Shown here in pieces: positions 18,753 through 29,028 of a stretch of 64,000 nt of DNA. Within the stretch, counting starts at the first letter, position 1. Each line of letters begins with the position of its first letter. Origin of the DNA: an uncultured Bacteroidales bacterium. Its GTDB lineage: Bacteria; Bacteroidota; Bacteroidia; Bacteroidales; UBA932. The notes below the pieces were generated by a model that saw only the letters and a program-made list of their open reading frames with translations, had not been told where the DNA came from and did not search any database. Position numbers and translations under genes: made by a program. Location: assembly GCA_947179325.1 (NCBI GenBank), contig CAMXAU010000001.1:62001-126000 (forward strand), given 5' to 3'.

Positions 18753-20843
18753 ATGGCCAAGATATATGATGTAATAGTAGTCGGTGGAGGTCACGCCGGA
18801 TGCGAGGCAGCCATGGCTGCTGCAAATATGGGGTCCTCTGTGCTTCTTGTCACAATGGACATGGGGCGTTTTGCACAGATGTCATGTAATCCTGCAATCG
18901 GCGGGATAGCGAAGGGGCAGATTGTCCGGGAGATTGATGCGCTGGGCGGATATACCGGAATCGTTACTGATGCCTCTACTCTCCAGTTCAGGATGCTGAA
19001 CCGCTCGAAAGGGCCGGCAATGTGGAGTCCGCGTGCACAATGCGATAAAATGCACTTTTCGCTAAATTGGCGTAAAATCATCGAAAGTAATTGTAAATTA
19101 GATATTTACCAAGATTCTGTCACTTCTTTTCTCTTTGAGAATTCAAAAATTGCGGGGGTGAGTACAACTACCGGGGCAAAATTCAATTCTCAGACAGTTG
19201 TCCTGACTGCAGGAACCTTCCTGAATGGCAAACTTTTCATAGGAAGGAATTCTTTCGAGGGAGGGAGGATCGGCGAGTTGTCTTCTTACGGCTTGACAGG
19301 GCAGCTTGCGGACATGGGGGTCCGGACTGCCAGGATGAAGACCGGTACTCCTCCGAGAATCGATATATCTTCGGTTGACACTTCTTCTCTTCCTGTCCAG
19401 ACAGGTGATGAGGCGCCTGAGAAATTTTCATATCTCCCATTCCTCTCAACGGCCCAGAACGGTACACCTCAGAAGCCATGCTATATTGTGCACACGAATT
19501 CAGAGGTCCATGATATACTGCGTTCCGGATTTTCGGAGTCGCCTCTTTTCACTGGAATGATTACTGGTATAGGTCCTCGCTATTGTCCGAGCATCGAGGA
19601 TAAGCTGCGGACTTTTGCGGACAAGGACTCTCATCAGCTTTTCCTTGAGCCGGAGGGTAGGGGGAACAATGAGTATTATCTCCAGGGGTTCTCTTCGTCT
19701 CTTCCATTGCAGGTCCAGCTTGATGCGCTGCATGCTATAAAAGGACTTGAATATGTCAAGATCTTCCGTCCTGCCTATGCAGTCGAATATGACTATTTTG
19801 ATCCGACGCAACTTGAACCGACTCTTGAGATGAAGACTATTCCTGGTCTATTCATGGCCGGCCAGGTTAATGGTACGACAGGGTATGAAGAGGCTGCGGC
19901 GCAGGGGCTGATGGCGGGAATCAACGCTCATCTGAAGTCGCATGGGCAGCCTGGTTTTGTCCTGAAGAGGGATGAAGCTTATATAGGTGTCCTTATCGAT
20001 GACCTCATCACTAAGGGGGTTGATGAGCCGTATAGGATGTTTACTTCGCGGGCTGAATATCGTATTCTTTTGCGGCAGGATAATGCCGATCTAAGATTGA
20101 CTCCACTCTCTTATGAACTTGGGCTTGCCGATAAGTTCAGGTATGATTATACCATGAGGAAATATGATTCTGTTTCCAGGTTGAATGATTTTGCTTCCGG
20201 GGTATCTTTGAAGCCGGAGCAGGTAAACAATTATCTTGCTGAAGTAGGGACTGCGACTACGGATTGCCGTAAGAGGATTGATGATCTTGTTTCTCGTCCT
20301 CAAGTTTCGATGTCTGGAATTTTGAATATAGTTCCACGTGGAACATTTGAGAAAAACAAATTTGATATTGAGTCTGTTTTCTGCAATCCTATAGCAGACT
20401 TGAATCTTAATTCAGATGGATATTATGGCTTGATTTCTTCGGTAGCAGATTCTGGTCCTCTTGATTCGGGAATATGTACTTCCTATAATAATGCAGTGCG
20501 CGTATTGAAAGGTAATACAGATTATCCTGTGGCGATGCTTGATGCGGAGAAAATGGGCTCAACTGTTAAGTCAAACTATAAACGGGAAATTGTGGAGTTG
20601 TCTGAAATCTATATAAAGTATAGAGGATATATAGACAGGGAACAGAAAATGGCTGACAAGATAATGAGACTTGAGAAATTGACTATTCCTGCGGGTTTTG
20701 ATTTTGATAGGGTGGAGAGTCTTTCTATCGAATGCCGTCAAAAGCTTAAGAGGTATTCTCCAAAGACTATTGCCCAGGCTTCGCGTATTTCCGGTGTGTC
20801 TCCTGCGGATATTTCTGTCCTGCTTGTCTATTTTGGACGATAG
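18753..20843 (+). CDS. mnmG: tRNA uridine-5-carboxymethylaminomethyl(34) synthesis enzyme MnmG (GidA)
   Basis: [81 protein letters not shown]. Confidence 0.97.
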   Translation: MAKIYDVIVVGGGHAGCEAAMAAANMGSSVLLVTMDMGRFAQMSCNPAIGGIAKGQIVREIDALGGYTGIVTDASTLQFRMLNRSKGPAMWSPRAQCDKMHFSLNWRKIIESNCKLDIYQDSVTSFLFENSKIAGVSTTTGAKFNSQTVVLTAGTFLNGKLFIGRNSFEGGRIGELSSYGLTGQLADMGVRTARMKTGTPPRIDISSVDTSSLPVQTGDEAPEKFSYLPFLSTAQNGTPQKPCYIVHTNSEVHDILRSGFSESPLFTGMITGIGPRYCPSIEDKLRTFADKDSHQLFLEPEGRGNNEYYLQGFSSSLPLQVQLDALHAIKGLEYVKIFRPAYAVEYDYFDPTQLEPTLEMKTIPGLFMAGQVNGTTGYEEAAAQGLMAGINAHLKSHGQPGFVLKRDEAYIGVLIDDLITKGVDEPYRMFTSRAEYRILLRQDNADLRLTPLSYELGLADKFRYDYTMRKYDSVSRLNDFASGVSLKPEQVNNYLAEVGTATTDCRKRIDDLVSRPQVSMSGILNIVPRGTFEKNKFDIESVFCNPIADLNLNSDGYYGLISSVADSGPLDSGICTSYNNAVRVLKGNTDYPVAMLDAEKMGSTVKSNYKREIVELSEIYIKYRGYIDREQKMADKIMRLEKLTIPAGFDFDRVESLSIECRQKLKRYSPKTIAQASRISGVSPADISVLLVYFGR
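20330..20345. promoter_or_regulatory. parS-like site inside mnmG (AGTTCCACGTGGAACA)
   Basis: 14-bp perfect palindrome GTTCCACGTGGAAC at 20331-20344; matches the known chromosomal ParB-binding parS core. Confidence 0.7.
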
Positions 20844-20868
20844 AAAATAGGTCTTGATTTATATGGAT

Positions 20869-20908
20869 AAAAAAAGAAAGTGTTCCACGTGGAACACTTT
20901 CTTTTTTT
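20869..20908. terminator. bidirectional terminator-like 40-bp perfect palindrome between convergent mnmG and ruvA
   Basis: AAAAAAAGAAAGTGTTCCACGTGGAACACTTTCTTTTTTT; A-tract and T-tract flank the stem, so it reads as a hairpin plus U-tract on both strands. Confidence 0.7.
20881..20896. promoter_or_regulatory. parS-like site (TGTTCCACGTGGAACA), perfect 16-bp palindrome between mnmG and ruvA
   Basis: Exact palindrome in the convergent mnmG/ruvA intergenic space, nested in a 40-bp perfect palindrome. Confidence 0.75.
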
Positions 20909-20912
20909 TGTT

Positions 20913-21500
20913 TTAAAGTCTTTTCAGGCTCAATTTTATTATTTCTTCCAGGCTTGCCTGAGGCTTTTCTTTGATTACAGCCGCTACTGCCTTGTTTACA
21001 TTTGTCTTTGTGAATCCAAGGAGTACAAGGGCGGTTGTCGCTTCCTCTATTGCTCCATTGTCCTGTTGGCTGAATATTGCGGCAGTGTCTGAACCTCCGC
21101 CTTTGACGACTTTGTCCTTTAGCTCGAGAATCAGTCTTTGCGCACTTTTCATACCGATTCCTTTTATGCTTTTAATCCGGTTTATGTCTTCTGCTATGAT
21201 TGCGTTCCTGATTTCGTCCGAGGTGAGGGAGGAGAGCATCATTCTTGCTGTGGAGGCTCCTATTCCGGATACTCCGATAAGCAGCCTGAAGAGTTCTCGC
21301 TCGTCTTTTGAGGCAAAGCCGTAATACAGTTCTTCGTCTTCGCGAAGATAATGGTGGATGTAGATTGTCTCTTCTGACTTGCCTTCCAGCATGGAGAATG
21401 TCTGCAGGGATATGAGGATTTTATATCCTATTCCGTGGCATTCTACCACCGCGTCGGTCGGTGTCAGCTCTACTATGGAACCTTTGATGTACTCTATCAT
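20913..21500 (-). CDS. ruvA: Holliday junction branch migration protein RuvA
   Basis: MIEYIKGSIVELTPTDAVVECHGIGYKILIS; HhH motifs LLIGVSGIGASTARMML and IKGIGMKSAQRLILELKDKV. Confidence 0.96.
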   Translation of the reverse strand: MIEYIKGSIVELTPTDAVVECHGIGYKILISLQTFSMLEGKSEETIYIHHYLREDEELYYGFASKDERELFRLLIGVSGIGASTARMMLSSLTSDEIRNAIIAEDINRIKSIKGIGMKSAQRLILELKDKVVKGGGSDTAAIFSQQDNGAIEEATTALVLLGFTKTNVNKAVAAVIKEKPQASLEEIIKLSLKRL

Positions 21501-21643
21501 GTCTTTCTTGTTTTGTTGTTTTCTTCATATGTCAGGATCCATGCGGTCCTTGACAGCACAAAATTATATTAAATTATATTATAATGAGAATTAGTTTTGC
21601 TAAATTTGCGAGCTATTTTCAGTTGGATAAAATTAGGAGTGTT

Positions 21644-22867
21644 ATGCTTGTAGATGACGTAAGGAAACAGTTTCCTGCCCTGGACAGAAAAGTCTATGGC
21701 AAGGCTCTCGTTTATTTCGACAATGCAGCTACAATTCAGAGGCCTTTGGGCGTTATCGACAAATGGAATGAAATAACCTCTCGTTCCAATGCCAATATAC
21801 ATCGCGCTGTGCATAGGATGGCGGATGAGGCTACTGAAGCGTACGAGGCGTCCAGGAATATTGTTAAGGAATTCATTGGCGCGGAATCGCGCGAAGAGAT
21901 CATATTTACTTCAGGGGCTACAGCAGCAATTAACCTTGTCGCGTTTTCTTTTGGGGAAGCTTTTGTCAAGGAGGGAGATGAGGTTGTAGTGTCAGAGTCG
22001 GAACATCATTCAAATATTGTCCCGTGGCAGATGATGTGCCAGCGCAAAGGGGCGGTATTGAAGGTTCTTCATGTTGATGACAAAGGGTGTCTTGATATGG
22101 ATGAACTGGATTCTCTCCTTACAGCAAGGACCAGGATTTTAGCTGTTGCCCACATCTCGAATGTCCTCGGGATTGTCAATCCAGTCGGAGAGATTGTACG
22201 GCGTTGCCATGACAGGGGAGTGAAGGTCTTGATTGACGGTGCCCAGGGAGTTGTGCATCGGAAGGTGGATGTGAAGGAGCTTGATTGTGATTTCTATGTC
22301 TTTTCCGGACACAAGATATTTGCCGCTACAGGGACAGGAGCCTTGTATGGCAAGAAGGAATTGCTTGATGCCATGCCGCCTTATATGGGGGGAGGAGAGA
22401 TGGTCGGGACTGTGCGTTTCAGCGGTACCACGTATGCTCCGCTTCCTCTGAAGTTCGAGGCCGGCACACCGAATTTTGCAGGTGCGGCGACATTGAAGCC
22501 AGCCCTGGAGTTTGCCATGTCGCTCCGTAATGAGGAGATTTCCGCATGTGAAGATGCTGTCAAGGAATATATGTTTGAAAAGCTGTCTGGTGACAGCAGG
22601 ATAAAATTGTTCGGAACCCCTGATGACATTGGGGACAAGATTCCGTTGTTCTCGTTCTGCGTTGATGGTGTGCATCACGAGGATCTTGCCCTGATCCTTG
22701 ACAAGATGGGGATTGCTGTGCGTTCCGGACAGATGTGTGCCGAGCCGCTTATGGACAGGTTCGGAGTTACCGGGATGCTGCGAGCTTCTCTTGCGCCATA
22801 TAACACGATGCAGGAGGCGGAATATTTCATAGGCTCGCTTGACAGGGCTATAGGAATGCTTGTATGA
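21644..22867 (+). CDS. sufS: cysteine desulfurase SufS
   Basis: VYFDNAATIQRP, FTSGATAAINLVA, DGAQGVVHRKVDV, FSGHKIFAATGTGALYGK, VRSGQMCAEPLM; start set at MLVDDVRKQFP. Confidence 0.95.
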   Translation: MLVDDVRKQFPALDRKVYGKALVYFDNAATIQRPLGVIDKWNEITSRSNANIHRAVHRMADEATEAYEASRNIVKEFIGAESREEIIFTSGATAAINLVAFSFGEAFVKEGDEVVVSESEHHSNIVPWQMMCQRKGAVLKVLHVDDKGCLDMDELDSLLTARTRILAVAHISNVLGIVNPVGEIVRRCHDRGVKVLIDGAQGVVHRKVDVKELDCDFYVFSGHKIFAATGTGALYGKKELLDAMPPYMGGGEMVGTVRFSGTTYAPLPLKFEAGTPNFAGAATLKPALEFAMSLRNEEISACEDAVKEYMFEKLSGDSRIKLFGTPDDIGDKIPLFSFCVDGVHHEDLALILDKMGIAVRSGQMCAEPLMDRFGVTGMLRASLAPYNTMQEAEYFIGSLDRAIGMLV

Positions 22868-22883
22868 TTTTGAATTTTAAATT

Positions 22884-23306
22884 ATGGAATATACGAAACC
22901 TTTGGCGGAAGCCGAAAATGATGTAATCGAAGAGTTCTCTATGTTTGATGAGTGGCTTGACAAATATGAGTACCTCATTGAGCTTGGAAAACATCTTGAC
23001 GACTATCCGGAAGAGTCAAAAAATGATGATAATCTTATAAAGGGGTGTCAATCAAGGGTTTGGCTTGATTATGAGATTAGAGATGGCAGAGTGTACTTTA
23101 AAGCGGACAGCGATGCAATCATTACCAAGGGGATAATCTCATTGCTGATTGGGCTTTATTCCGGCAGGACGCCTCAGGAAATCATCAGTTCTGATTTCTC
23201 AGTGGTGGACAGGATAGGATTGAAGGAGAATCTTTCCCCAACCAGGGCTAATGGCCTGCTTTCCATGATAGACAAAATCAGGGCAATTGCTGCTGACAAT
23301 GCCTGA
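22884..23306 (+). CDS. sufE: Fe-S cluster assembly sulfur acceptor SufE
   Basis: FDEWLDKYEYLIELGKHL, LIKGCQSRVWL. Confidence 0.94.
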   Translation: MEYTKPLAEAENDVIEEFSMFDEWLDKYEYLIELGKHLDDYPEESKNDDNLIKGCQSRVWLDYEIRDGRVYFKADSDAIITKGIISLLIGLYSGRTPQEIISSDFSVVDRIGLKENLSPTRANGLLSMIDKIRAIAADNA

Positions 23307-23325
23307 ATTACCGATATAGAACGAT

Positions 23326-23742
23326 ATGGAGCTTCTGGGCCGATTGAGGAATCTGCTTGCCGGAGATGGTGGCAGGGATAATGGCGGAAATGAGTCAAGA
23401 ATAGATGTAATTGAAACTAAAAGATTGGATATCATGAGTTTGGAAAGGGATATAATTATTGCGCTAAGGCAGGTTTATGACCCTGAGATACCTGTGAATA
23501 TATATGATTTGGGACTTATATATGAACTTAAGGTGGATGAGGAGCATAATGTCTATATACAGATGACATTGACTGCCCCGAACTGTCCTATGGCGGACTA
23601 TGTCGTTGACCAGGTCAAGACTGCTGTCGAGGATGTGCCGGGTGTGGTAAGCGTAAAGATTGAGCTTGTCTTTGAGCCTGTGTGGGACAAGAGCAGGATG
23701 TCCGAGGAGGCTCTTGTAGAGCTTGGAATGGATGAGGATTAG
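23326..23742 (+). CDS. MIP18/DUF59-family Fe-S assembly protein (SufT-like)
   Basis: IIIALRQVYDPEIPVNIYDLGLIYELKVDEEHNVYIQMTLTAPNCPMADYV. Confidence 0.9.
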   Translation: MELLGRLRNLLAGDGGRDNGGNESRIDVIETKRLDIMSLERDIIIALRQVYDPEIPVNIYDLGLIYELKVDEEHNVYIQMTLTAPNCPMADYVVDQVKTAVEDVPGVVSVKIELVFEPVWDKSRMSEEALVELGMDED

Positions 23743-24272
23743 TGTCCGGTGATATGTCTTCTTCATCTGTATCCGATGTGGAAATAGAGGTTTATCTGTC
23801 TTTGGGGAGCGACATCGGGGACAGGGATGCCAATCTTAGGGGTGCCCTTGATGCTCTTGATGAGGCTTTCGGGGTGCATAGTGACCTTGTTTCAAGGTTC
23901 TATGAGACTGAGCCGTGGGGATTTGAAAGTGATACGCAGTTCCTGAATGCAGCGGTTAAATATATCCTTGCTGTTCCACGGGGAACAGACCCGGCCGGTT
24001 TCGTAAGATGGATACTGGGGATATGCAAGGGGATAGAGTCTTCCATGGGACGGACAGGAAAGCCTGAATATGACAGCAGTGGAAACAGGATATACAGGTC
24101 GCGTATCATAGACATCGACATTCTGATGGCCGGAGCTTTCCTGATTGATGAGCCGGACCTTAAGGTGCCGCATCCGCTTATGGCGCAGCGTGATTTCGTG
24201 ATGATTCCGCTGATGGACATTGCATCCCCTGAAATAAAGGGGATTTTTCCGTGGATATTCGATGCAAAGTGA
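23742..24272 (+). CDS. folK: 2-amino-4-hydroxy-6-hydroxymethyldihydropteridine diphosphokinase
   Basis: EVYLSLGSDIGDRDANLRGALDAL, SRFYETEPWGF, RSRIIDIDILM, VPHPLMAQRDFVMIPL. Confidence 0.93.
   Translation: MSGDMSSSSVSDVEIEVYLSLGSDIGDRDANLRGALDALDEAFGVHSDLVSRFYETEPWGFESDTQFLNAAVKYILAVPRGTDPAGFVRWILGICKGIESSMGRTGKPEYDSSGNRIYRSRIIDIDILMAGAFLIDEPDLKVPHPLMAQRDFVMIPLMDIASPEIKGIFPWIFDAK
23972..23987. promoter_or_regulatory. degenerate parS-like site inside folK (TGTTCCACGGGGAACA)
   Basis: One mismatch (T to G) to TGTTCCACGTGGAACA. Confidence 0.45.
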
Positions 24273-24293
24273 GATAAATTCAAAACAGTTTCT

Positions 24294-24301
24294 TAATTTT
24301 G
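24294..24301 (+). promoter_or_regulatory. Bacteroidota-type -7 element upstream of glyS
   Basis: TAATTTTG, 45 nt before the glyS start. Confidence 0.45.
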
Positions 24302-24345
24302 CGCGTTTTATATAAAATAGGGAAACTTAAAGAAAATATTATAGT

Positions 24346-25884
24346 ATGACACAGGATGAACTTTTCAAGACTCTGGTTGCACATTGCAAGGAGTATGGCT
24401 TCATTTTCCAGTCAAGTGAGATTTATGATGGTCTTGCGGCTGTATATGACTATGGCCAGATGGGATCTGAATTGAAGAACAATATCAAGAGGTACTGGTG
24501 GGAGGCGATGACAAGGCTCAATGAGAATATTGTCGGTATTGACTCATGTATCTTTATGCACCCGAGGATCTGGGAGGCTTCAGGGCATGTAGGCGCATTC
24601 AATGACCCTCTTATCGACAATAAGGATTCCAAGAAGAGATACAGGGCTGATGTGCTTATCGAGGACTATATAGCAAAGCTTGAGGAAAAGATAAGGAAGG
24701 ATGTGGAGAAAGGGCGCAAGAAGTTCGGCGAGTCATTCGATGAGGCAAAGTTTATCGAGACCAATCCTAACTGCATACGCAACAACACAAAGATTGCCGA
24801 GGTAAGGACAAGGATGGCTGATGCCCTTAATGCCAATGACCTGGCTGAGCTTCGCCAGATTATTGTTGACTGTGAGATTGTATGTCCTATTTCCGGGACA
24901 AAGAACTGGACAGATGTACGTCAGTTCAACCTCATGTTCAGCACCCAGCTCGGCAACACTTCCGATGATACCAATGTCATCTACCTGCGTCCTGAGACTG
25001 CGCAGGGTATATTCGTGAACTATCTGAATGTGCAGAAGACAGGACGCATGAAGCTTCCTTTCGGTATCGCGCAGATAGGAAAGGCGTTCAGGAATGAGAT
25101 CGTTGCACGCCAGTTCATATTCAGGATGAGGGAGTTCGAGCAGATGGAGATGCAGTTCTTCATCAAGCCTGGGACAGAGCTTGACTGGTTTGCCAAATGG
25201 AAGGAGAACAGGCTGAAATGGCATAGGGCGCTTGGTATGGGAGATGGCAACTACCGTTTCCATGACCATGACAAGCTTGCGCATTATGCAAATGCAGCCA
25301 CAGATATCGAGTTCAACTTCCCGTTTGGATTCAAGGAGCTTGAGGGAATCCATTCAAGGACTGACTTTGACCTTGGAAACCATCAGAAATTCTCAGGCAA
25401 GAAGATACAGTATTTCGATCCGGAGAGCGGTGAAAGCTATGTCCCATACGTTATCGAGACCTCTATCGGAGTTGACCGCATGGTGCTTGCCGTACTGTCT
25501 AACTCTTACAAGGAGGAGAAGCTCGAGAATGGAGAGACAAGGGTTGTGCTTAGCATTCCGGCTCCTATTGCACCTGTAAAGGTTGCTGTGCTTCCGCTTC
25601 TTAAGAAGGATGGGCTTCCTGAGCTGGCGCAGACTGTCATGGACGAGCTGAAATATGATTTCAACTGCCAGTATGACGAGAAGGACAGCATCGGAAAGAG
25701 GTATCGCCGCCAGGATGCAATCGGAACTCCGTATTGCGTGACTATAGACCACGATTCACTCAATGACCACTGTGTTACACTCCGTGACCGCGACACAATG
25801 CAGCAGGAGAGGGTGAAAATCGAGGATCTCCACGCTATCGTGAACAAGAAGGTAAGTCTTTCCAATATTCTCAGGAAACTTTAA
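24346..25884 (+). CDS. glyS: glycyl-tRNA synthetase (single-chain type)
   Basis: YGFIFQSSEIYDGLAAVYDYGQMGSELKNNIKRYWW; FNLMFSTQLG; YLRPETAQGIFVNY; GVDRMVLAVL. Confidence 0.96.
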   Translation: MTQDELFKTLVAHCKEYGFIFQSSEIYDGLAAVYDYGQMGSELKNNIKRYWWEAMTRLNENIVGIDSCIFMHPRIWEASGHVGAFNDPLIDNKDSKKRYRADVLIEDYIAKLEEKIRKDVEKGRKKFGESFDEAKFIETNPNCIRNNTKIAEVRTRMADALNANDLAELRQIIVDCEIVCPISGTKNWTDVRQFNLMFSTQLGNTSDDTNVIYLRPETAQGIFVNYLNVQKTGRMKLPFGIAQIGKAFRNEIVARQFIFRMREFEQMEMQFFIKPGTELDWFAKWKENRLKWHRALGMGDGNYRFHDHDKLAHYANAATDIEFNFPFGFKELEGIHSRTDFDLGNHQKFSGKKIQYFDPESGESYVPYVIETSIGVDRMVLAVLSNSYKEEKLENGETRVVLSIPAPIAPVKVAVLPLLKKDGLPELAQTVMDELKYDFNCQYDEKDSIGKRYRRQDAIGTPYCVTIDHDSLNDHCVTLRDRDTMQQERVKIEDLHAIVNKKVSLSNILRKL

Positions 25885-25903
25885 TTAAAGCCTTATATAA
25901 TGC

Positions 25904-25940
25904 AATGAAAGGATGGCACAGGCCATCCTTTCATTATTTT
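25904..25940. terminator. terminator between convergent glyS and GH115 genes
   Basis: AATGAAAGGATGGC-acag-GCCATCCTTTCATT (14-bp perfect stem) followed by T-rich sequence. Confidence 0.75.
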
Positions 25941-25957
25941 GGGGAACTGTCCTGAAG

Positions 25958-28930
25958 TTATTCTGCCAAGGTTGGCAGAGGGCCTGTGTATGAGCGTTTC
26001 ATTCCGCCGAAGTCAAGGACTATCTTCTGGAGTACTGTTCCGGCATCTCCGCAGAGTATCTTCAGGGTGTGCCTGCCAGGCTCATTGATGTGCAGGGTGG
26101 TCTTGTTTACACGGCAGTTCCTGAGGCAGCTTTCGTACCATATCTGGGCATATTCTATTGATGAGGTAGACGGGTTCATTACCGGGCCTTCATCGATGCA
26201 TACTCCGTACTGGGTCTCAAGATTGGTTGCCTCATGGCCTGCATATCCTCTGTCTGCATTCAGTACAAATGTCGGCAGGACATATGTGTAGACGTCTACT
26301 GAGCCTTGCTCAAATGTATAGAAATCATATTCTACAAGCGGAACATCCCTGCGTCTGGTATTCTGTTTCGGCTCTTTCGGGTCACCGAGCTGGATTGCGG
26401 CGTTCTCTATGCCGAGGTTCGGGATATCTATGATCTTTATCCTGTCGTTCTCACGCTTGCGGTGGTATCCGGCAGCATCTATGGAAATGTATCCGTCATG
26501 CTGTACATATATGCCTTTTATCTCTTCAAGTGATGGAGATGCCGGGTTGAAGACAGATACGAGTATATGCTCAGAAGCTCCGGAACTGTCTGTGACAGTT
26601 ATGTTGCCGGCTATCTTTTCCCCTTGTGGGACAGCATCCCAGTCTACAGATACTTCAATCCTTTCCTCTGTGGATGTTGTTCCTGAGTTTCTGCTGAGCT
26701 TTATCCAGCCTTTATCCGCAGATGCATTCCATGAGAGTTCACCCTTGCCTTTATTGAAAATGTCAAAATAGAGGCTGCGCCTGTGGTATCTGTTGAATGC
26801 GGGCAGCATATGATAGCTTGAGACACCGTTAAGCGAGCCTTCATTCTCGGCCATGATCCCCATTTCAGGCTTTTCCGCAAGTTCTGCTGTCCTCAGTGCG
26901 GGCATCTTGAAATATGATGAGGCAAATCCCTGTCCCATTGTCATTACATGGTCCCATTTCCCGTCCAGGAGTCTGTTGTAGCCGTCTGTGATTGTACGGA
27001 GGCTGTCGTGGCATTCCCTGGCGGATTCTGCGAGCATGTCAGTGGCGGCACGGTGCTGCAGTGAATACCATCTGTTCTTCTGTCCGTCAAGCACCATCCT
27101 GTTCAGCAGTTCGCAGGCCTTGACAGGATAGTATACAGCCTGGTAGAAGCATGCCTTGTGGCTTTCCGGCATCATTGCCATCAGTGAGTCTGTCCCAGAT
27201 GCTATTTTCCTGTATGCGGCGAGTCTCCTGTCACCCTCACGGTAGTTTGCAAATGAGAAGTCCGTGTCAGTGTTGCGTTCATTGCCATGCTTGTCCGTGG
27301 CCCATTGATAGCCCCAGCCCATGAATTCAGGCTTGCGGATGAAGGCCTGGTGGTAGAATTCATCGAATATTGACAGATATTCATCATAATGCTCCTGCCC
27401 GAGCATTCCGCCAAGCCATTCTGCACGGTAGGATGCAGCGCGGCGGTAGTCGAATGAATCTATGTCATAAGCCATTGAGAGGAAGAAATCCACTGCAAAT
27501 TCGCATGACTTGATGTCACCTGAATTGAGAAGCCAGAAGCGGTCTGCAGTGGAGTCATATGCTTTCCGCAGTTCTTCGTACATGACAGTGGGGGAGGTGG
27601 TGTTCATCCATAGGTAGTCATGCGGTCGTCCGAGATAGGAAGAATGGTAATATACGCCTGAACGGCCAGGACGCAGCTGCTCCTTTGGGCTGCTGAGGCG
27701 TTTCATATAGCCATAGTTGTCGTCAGGCCATACGATTGTGACGTCTTCCGGAAGCTCAAGCCCCCTGTTGAAGACGTCCAGCACCTCTTTGTATGGTGTG
27801 AATGCCTGCGGGATGTCATCTGCCTTTTTGCCGAGGACTTCCTCAAGTATCGCACGCTGGTTTATCAATGCCTCCTGCATTGTCTTCCTCCGTGCGTCAA
27901 GGTCGTCATTCCCGCTCATTGCCCTGTCGTGCAGGCCTCGCAAAGCAAGAGTGTAGACATTCTCGTATGGGGAGGCTTCTTCCACCCTTGCCTTCAGCAC
28001 GCTGTCGACCTTTTCCCTGTTGGTGTCATAGTTCCATTCGCCATATCTGTCCCTGAACCATTCGCTTGCTGTATTCAGGAGAAGAGGCTCGCAGTGTGAT
28101 GTGGTTATTATGACAGCGTATCTGTCTGCAATTTCCTTGTTTTCCGGAATCTGGTAGAAAGCTGTTGAGGCTTCGTGCATTGCCGGTGCAAGCATATTGG
28201 CATTCAGTCTCAGGAGAAGCTCGCATACCTTGTCGTATGTTTTCGGGCCGATGTTGCCGAGGTCTTTCTCGAAATTCCTCTTGGCCCAGCGCAGCAGTCC
28301 CCAGTCTTCGTCATTGATGAATATCCCGCGATATTTCACGGACGGTGTCCTTGAGTCGAAGTCGCTTACTGAAAGTGCAATCTGTTCCTGCTTCCCAACA
28401 GGGGCATCAAGCCACCAGTACCACGGATTAACGCCTATTTCGCGGCTTATTGACATCAGACCGTAGGCGGTGCCCCTCCGGTCGCTTCCGGCGACTACAA
28501 TCGCCTTTTTAATGCCTTTACAAGGGTTGCTGACAAGCCTGATGGAATATCTTTCCCATCCTCCCTTGATTCCGGAGACATCTATCTTCCCGTTTTCTAT
28601 CATTGAATCAATCAGTCCGGAGCCTCCTATAGTGCCGGCTATTACTGCATATTGGCTGTTTCCTGCCGTGTAGCCGCTCCCGTCTATGGCGGGTGCCTTT
28701 CCTGTCACTCTTTCTATGTCGGCAGCAAGCAATTCCGCAGCAGTCCTGACTACGGCTGCATCTCCGTTGTCATAGAATATTGAGGCTGCAGTCTTTCCTG
28801 CAAGGGGGAATATGTCTTTACCGGAGCTTTTTCCGGATAATCTGACCTGTGCATATGAGGCTATCGCCGGGATACACAGCAATAATGTAATGATAAGTCT
28901 TTTATGTGTAATTCTCATTGATATCGGCAT
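25958..28930 (-). CDS. glycoside hydrolase family 115 (alpha-glucuronidase type), exported
   Basis: Signal peptide; GTAYGLMSISREIGVNPWYWWLDAPV, KYRGIFINDEDWGLLRWA, LLLRLNANMLAPAMHEASTAFYQIPENKEIADRY. Confidence 0.9.
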   Translation of the reverse strand: MPISMRITHKRLIITLLLCIPAIASYAQVRLSGKSSGKDIFPLAGKTAASIFYDNGDAAVVRTAAELLAADIERVTGKAPAIDGSGYTAGNSQYAVIAGTIGGSGLIDSMIENGKIDVSGIKGGWERYSIRLVSNPCKGIKKAIVVAGSDRRGTAYGLMSISREIGVNPWYWWLDAPVGKQEQIALSVSDFDSRTPSVKYRGIFINDEDWGLLRWAKRNFEKDLGNIGPKTYDKVCELLLRLNANMLAPAMHEASTAFYQIPENKEIADRYAVIITTSHCEPLLLNTASEWFRDRYGEWNYDTNREKVDSVLKARVEEASPYENVYTLALRGLHDRAMSGNDDLDARRKTMQEALINQRAILEEVLGKKADDIPQAFTPYKEVLDVFNRGLELPEDVTIVWPDDNYGYMKRLSSPKEQLRPGRSGVYYHSSYLGRPHDYLWMNTTSPTVMYEELRKAYDSTADRFWLLNSGDIKSCEFAVDFFLSMAYDIDSFDYRRAASYRAEWLGGMLGQEHYDEYLSIFDEFYHQAFIRKPEFMGWGYQWATDKHGNERNTDTDFSFANYREGDRRLAAYRKIASGTDSLMAMMPESHKACFYQAVYYPVKACELLNRMVLDGQKNRWYSLQHRAATDMLAESARECHDSLRTITDGYNRLLDGKWDHVMTMGQGFASSYFKMPALRTAELAEKPEMGIMAENEGSLNGVSSYHMLPAFNRYHRRSLYFDIFNKGKGELSWNASADKGWIKLSRNSGTTSTEERIEVSVDWDAVPQGEKIAGNITVTDSSGASEHILVSVFNPASPSLEEIKGIYVQHDGYISIDAAGYHRKRENDRIKIIDIPNLGIENAAIQLGDPKEPKQNTRRRDVPLVEYDFYTFEQGSVDVYTYVLPTFVLNADRGYAGHEATNLETQYGVCIDEGPVMNPSTSSIEYAQIWYESCLRNCRVNKTTLHINEPGRHTLKILCGDAGTVLQKIVLDFGGMKRSYTGPLPTLAE

Positions 28931-29028
28931 GTCTTGTTATATTCAGTCTCTATCCATTCTATTGAAATGACCAGCCGCCTGTAAAAGACGGCTGGCCTGT
29001 CTGTTATTGCCTTGTGCAGGTCGGGATA

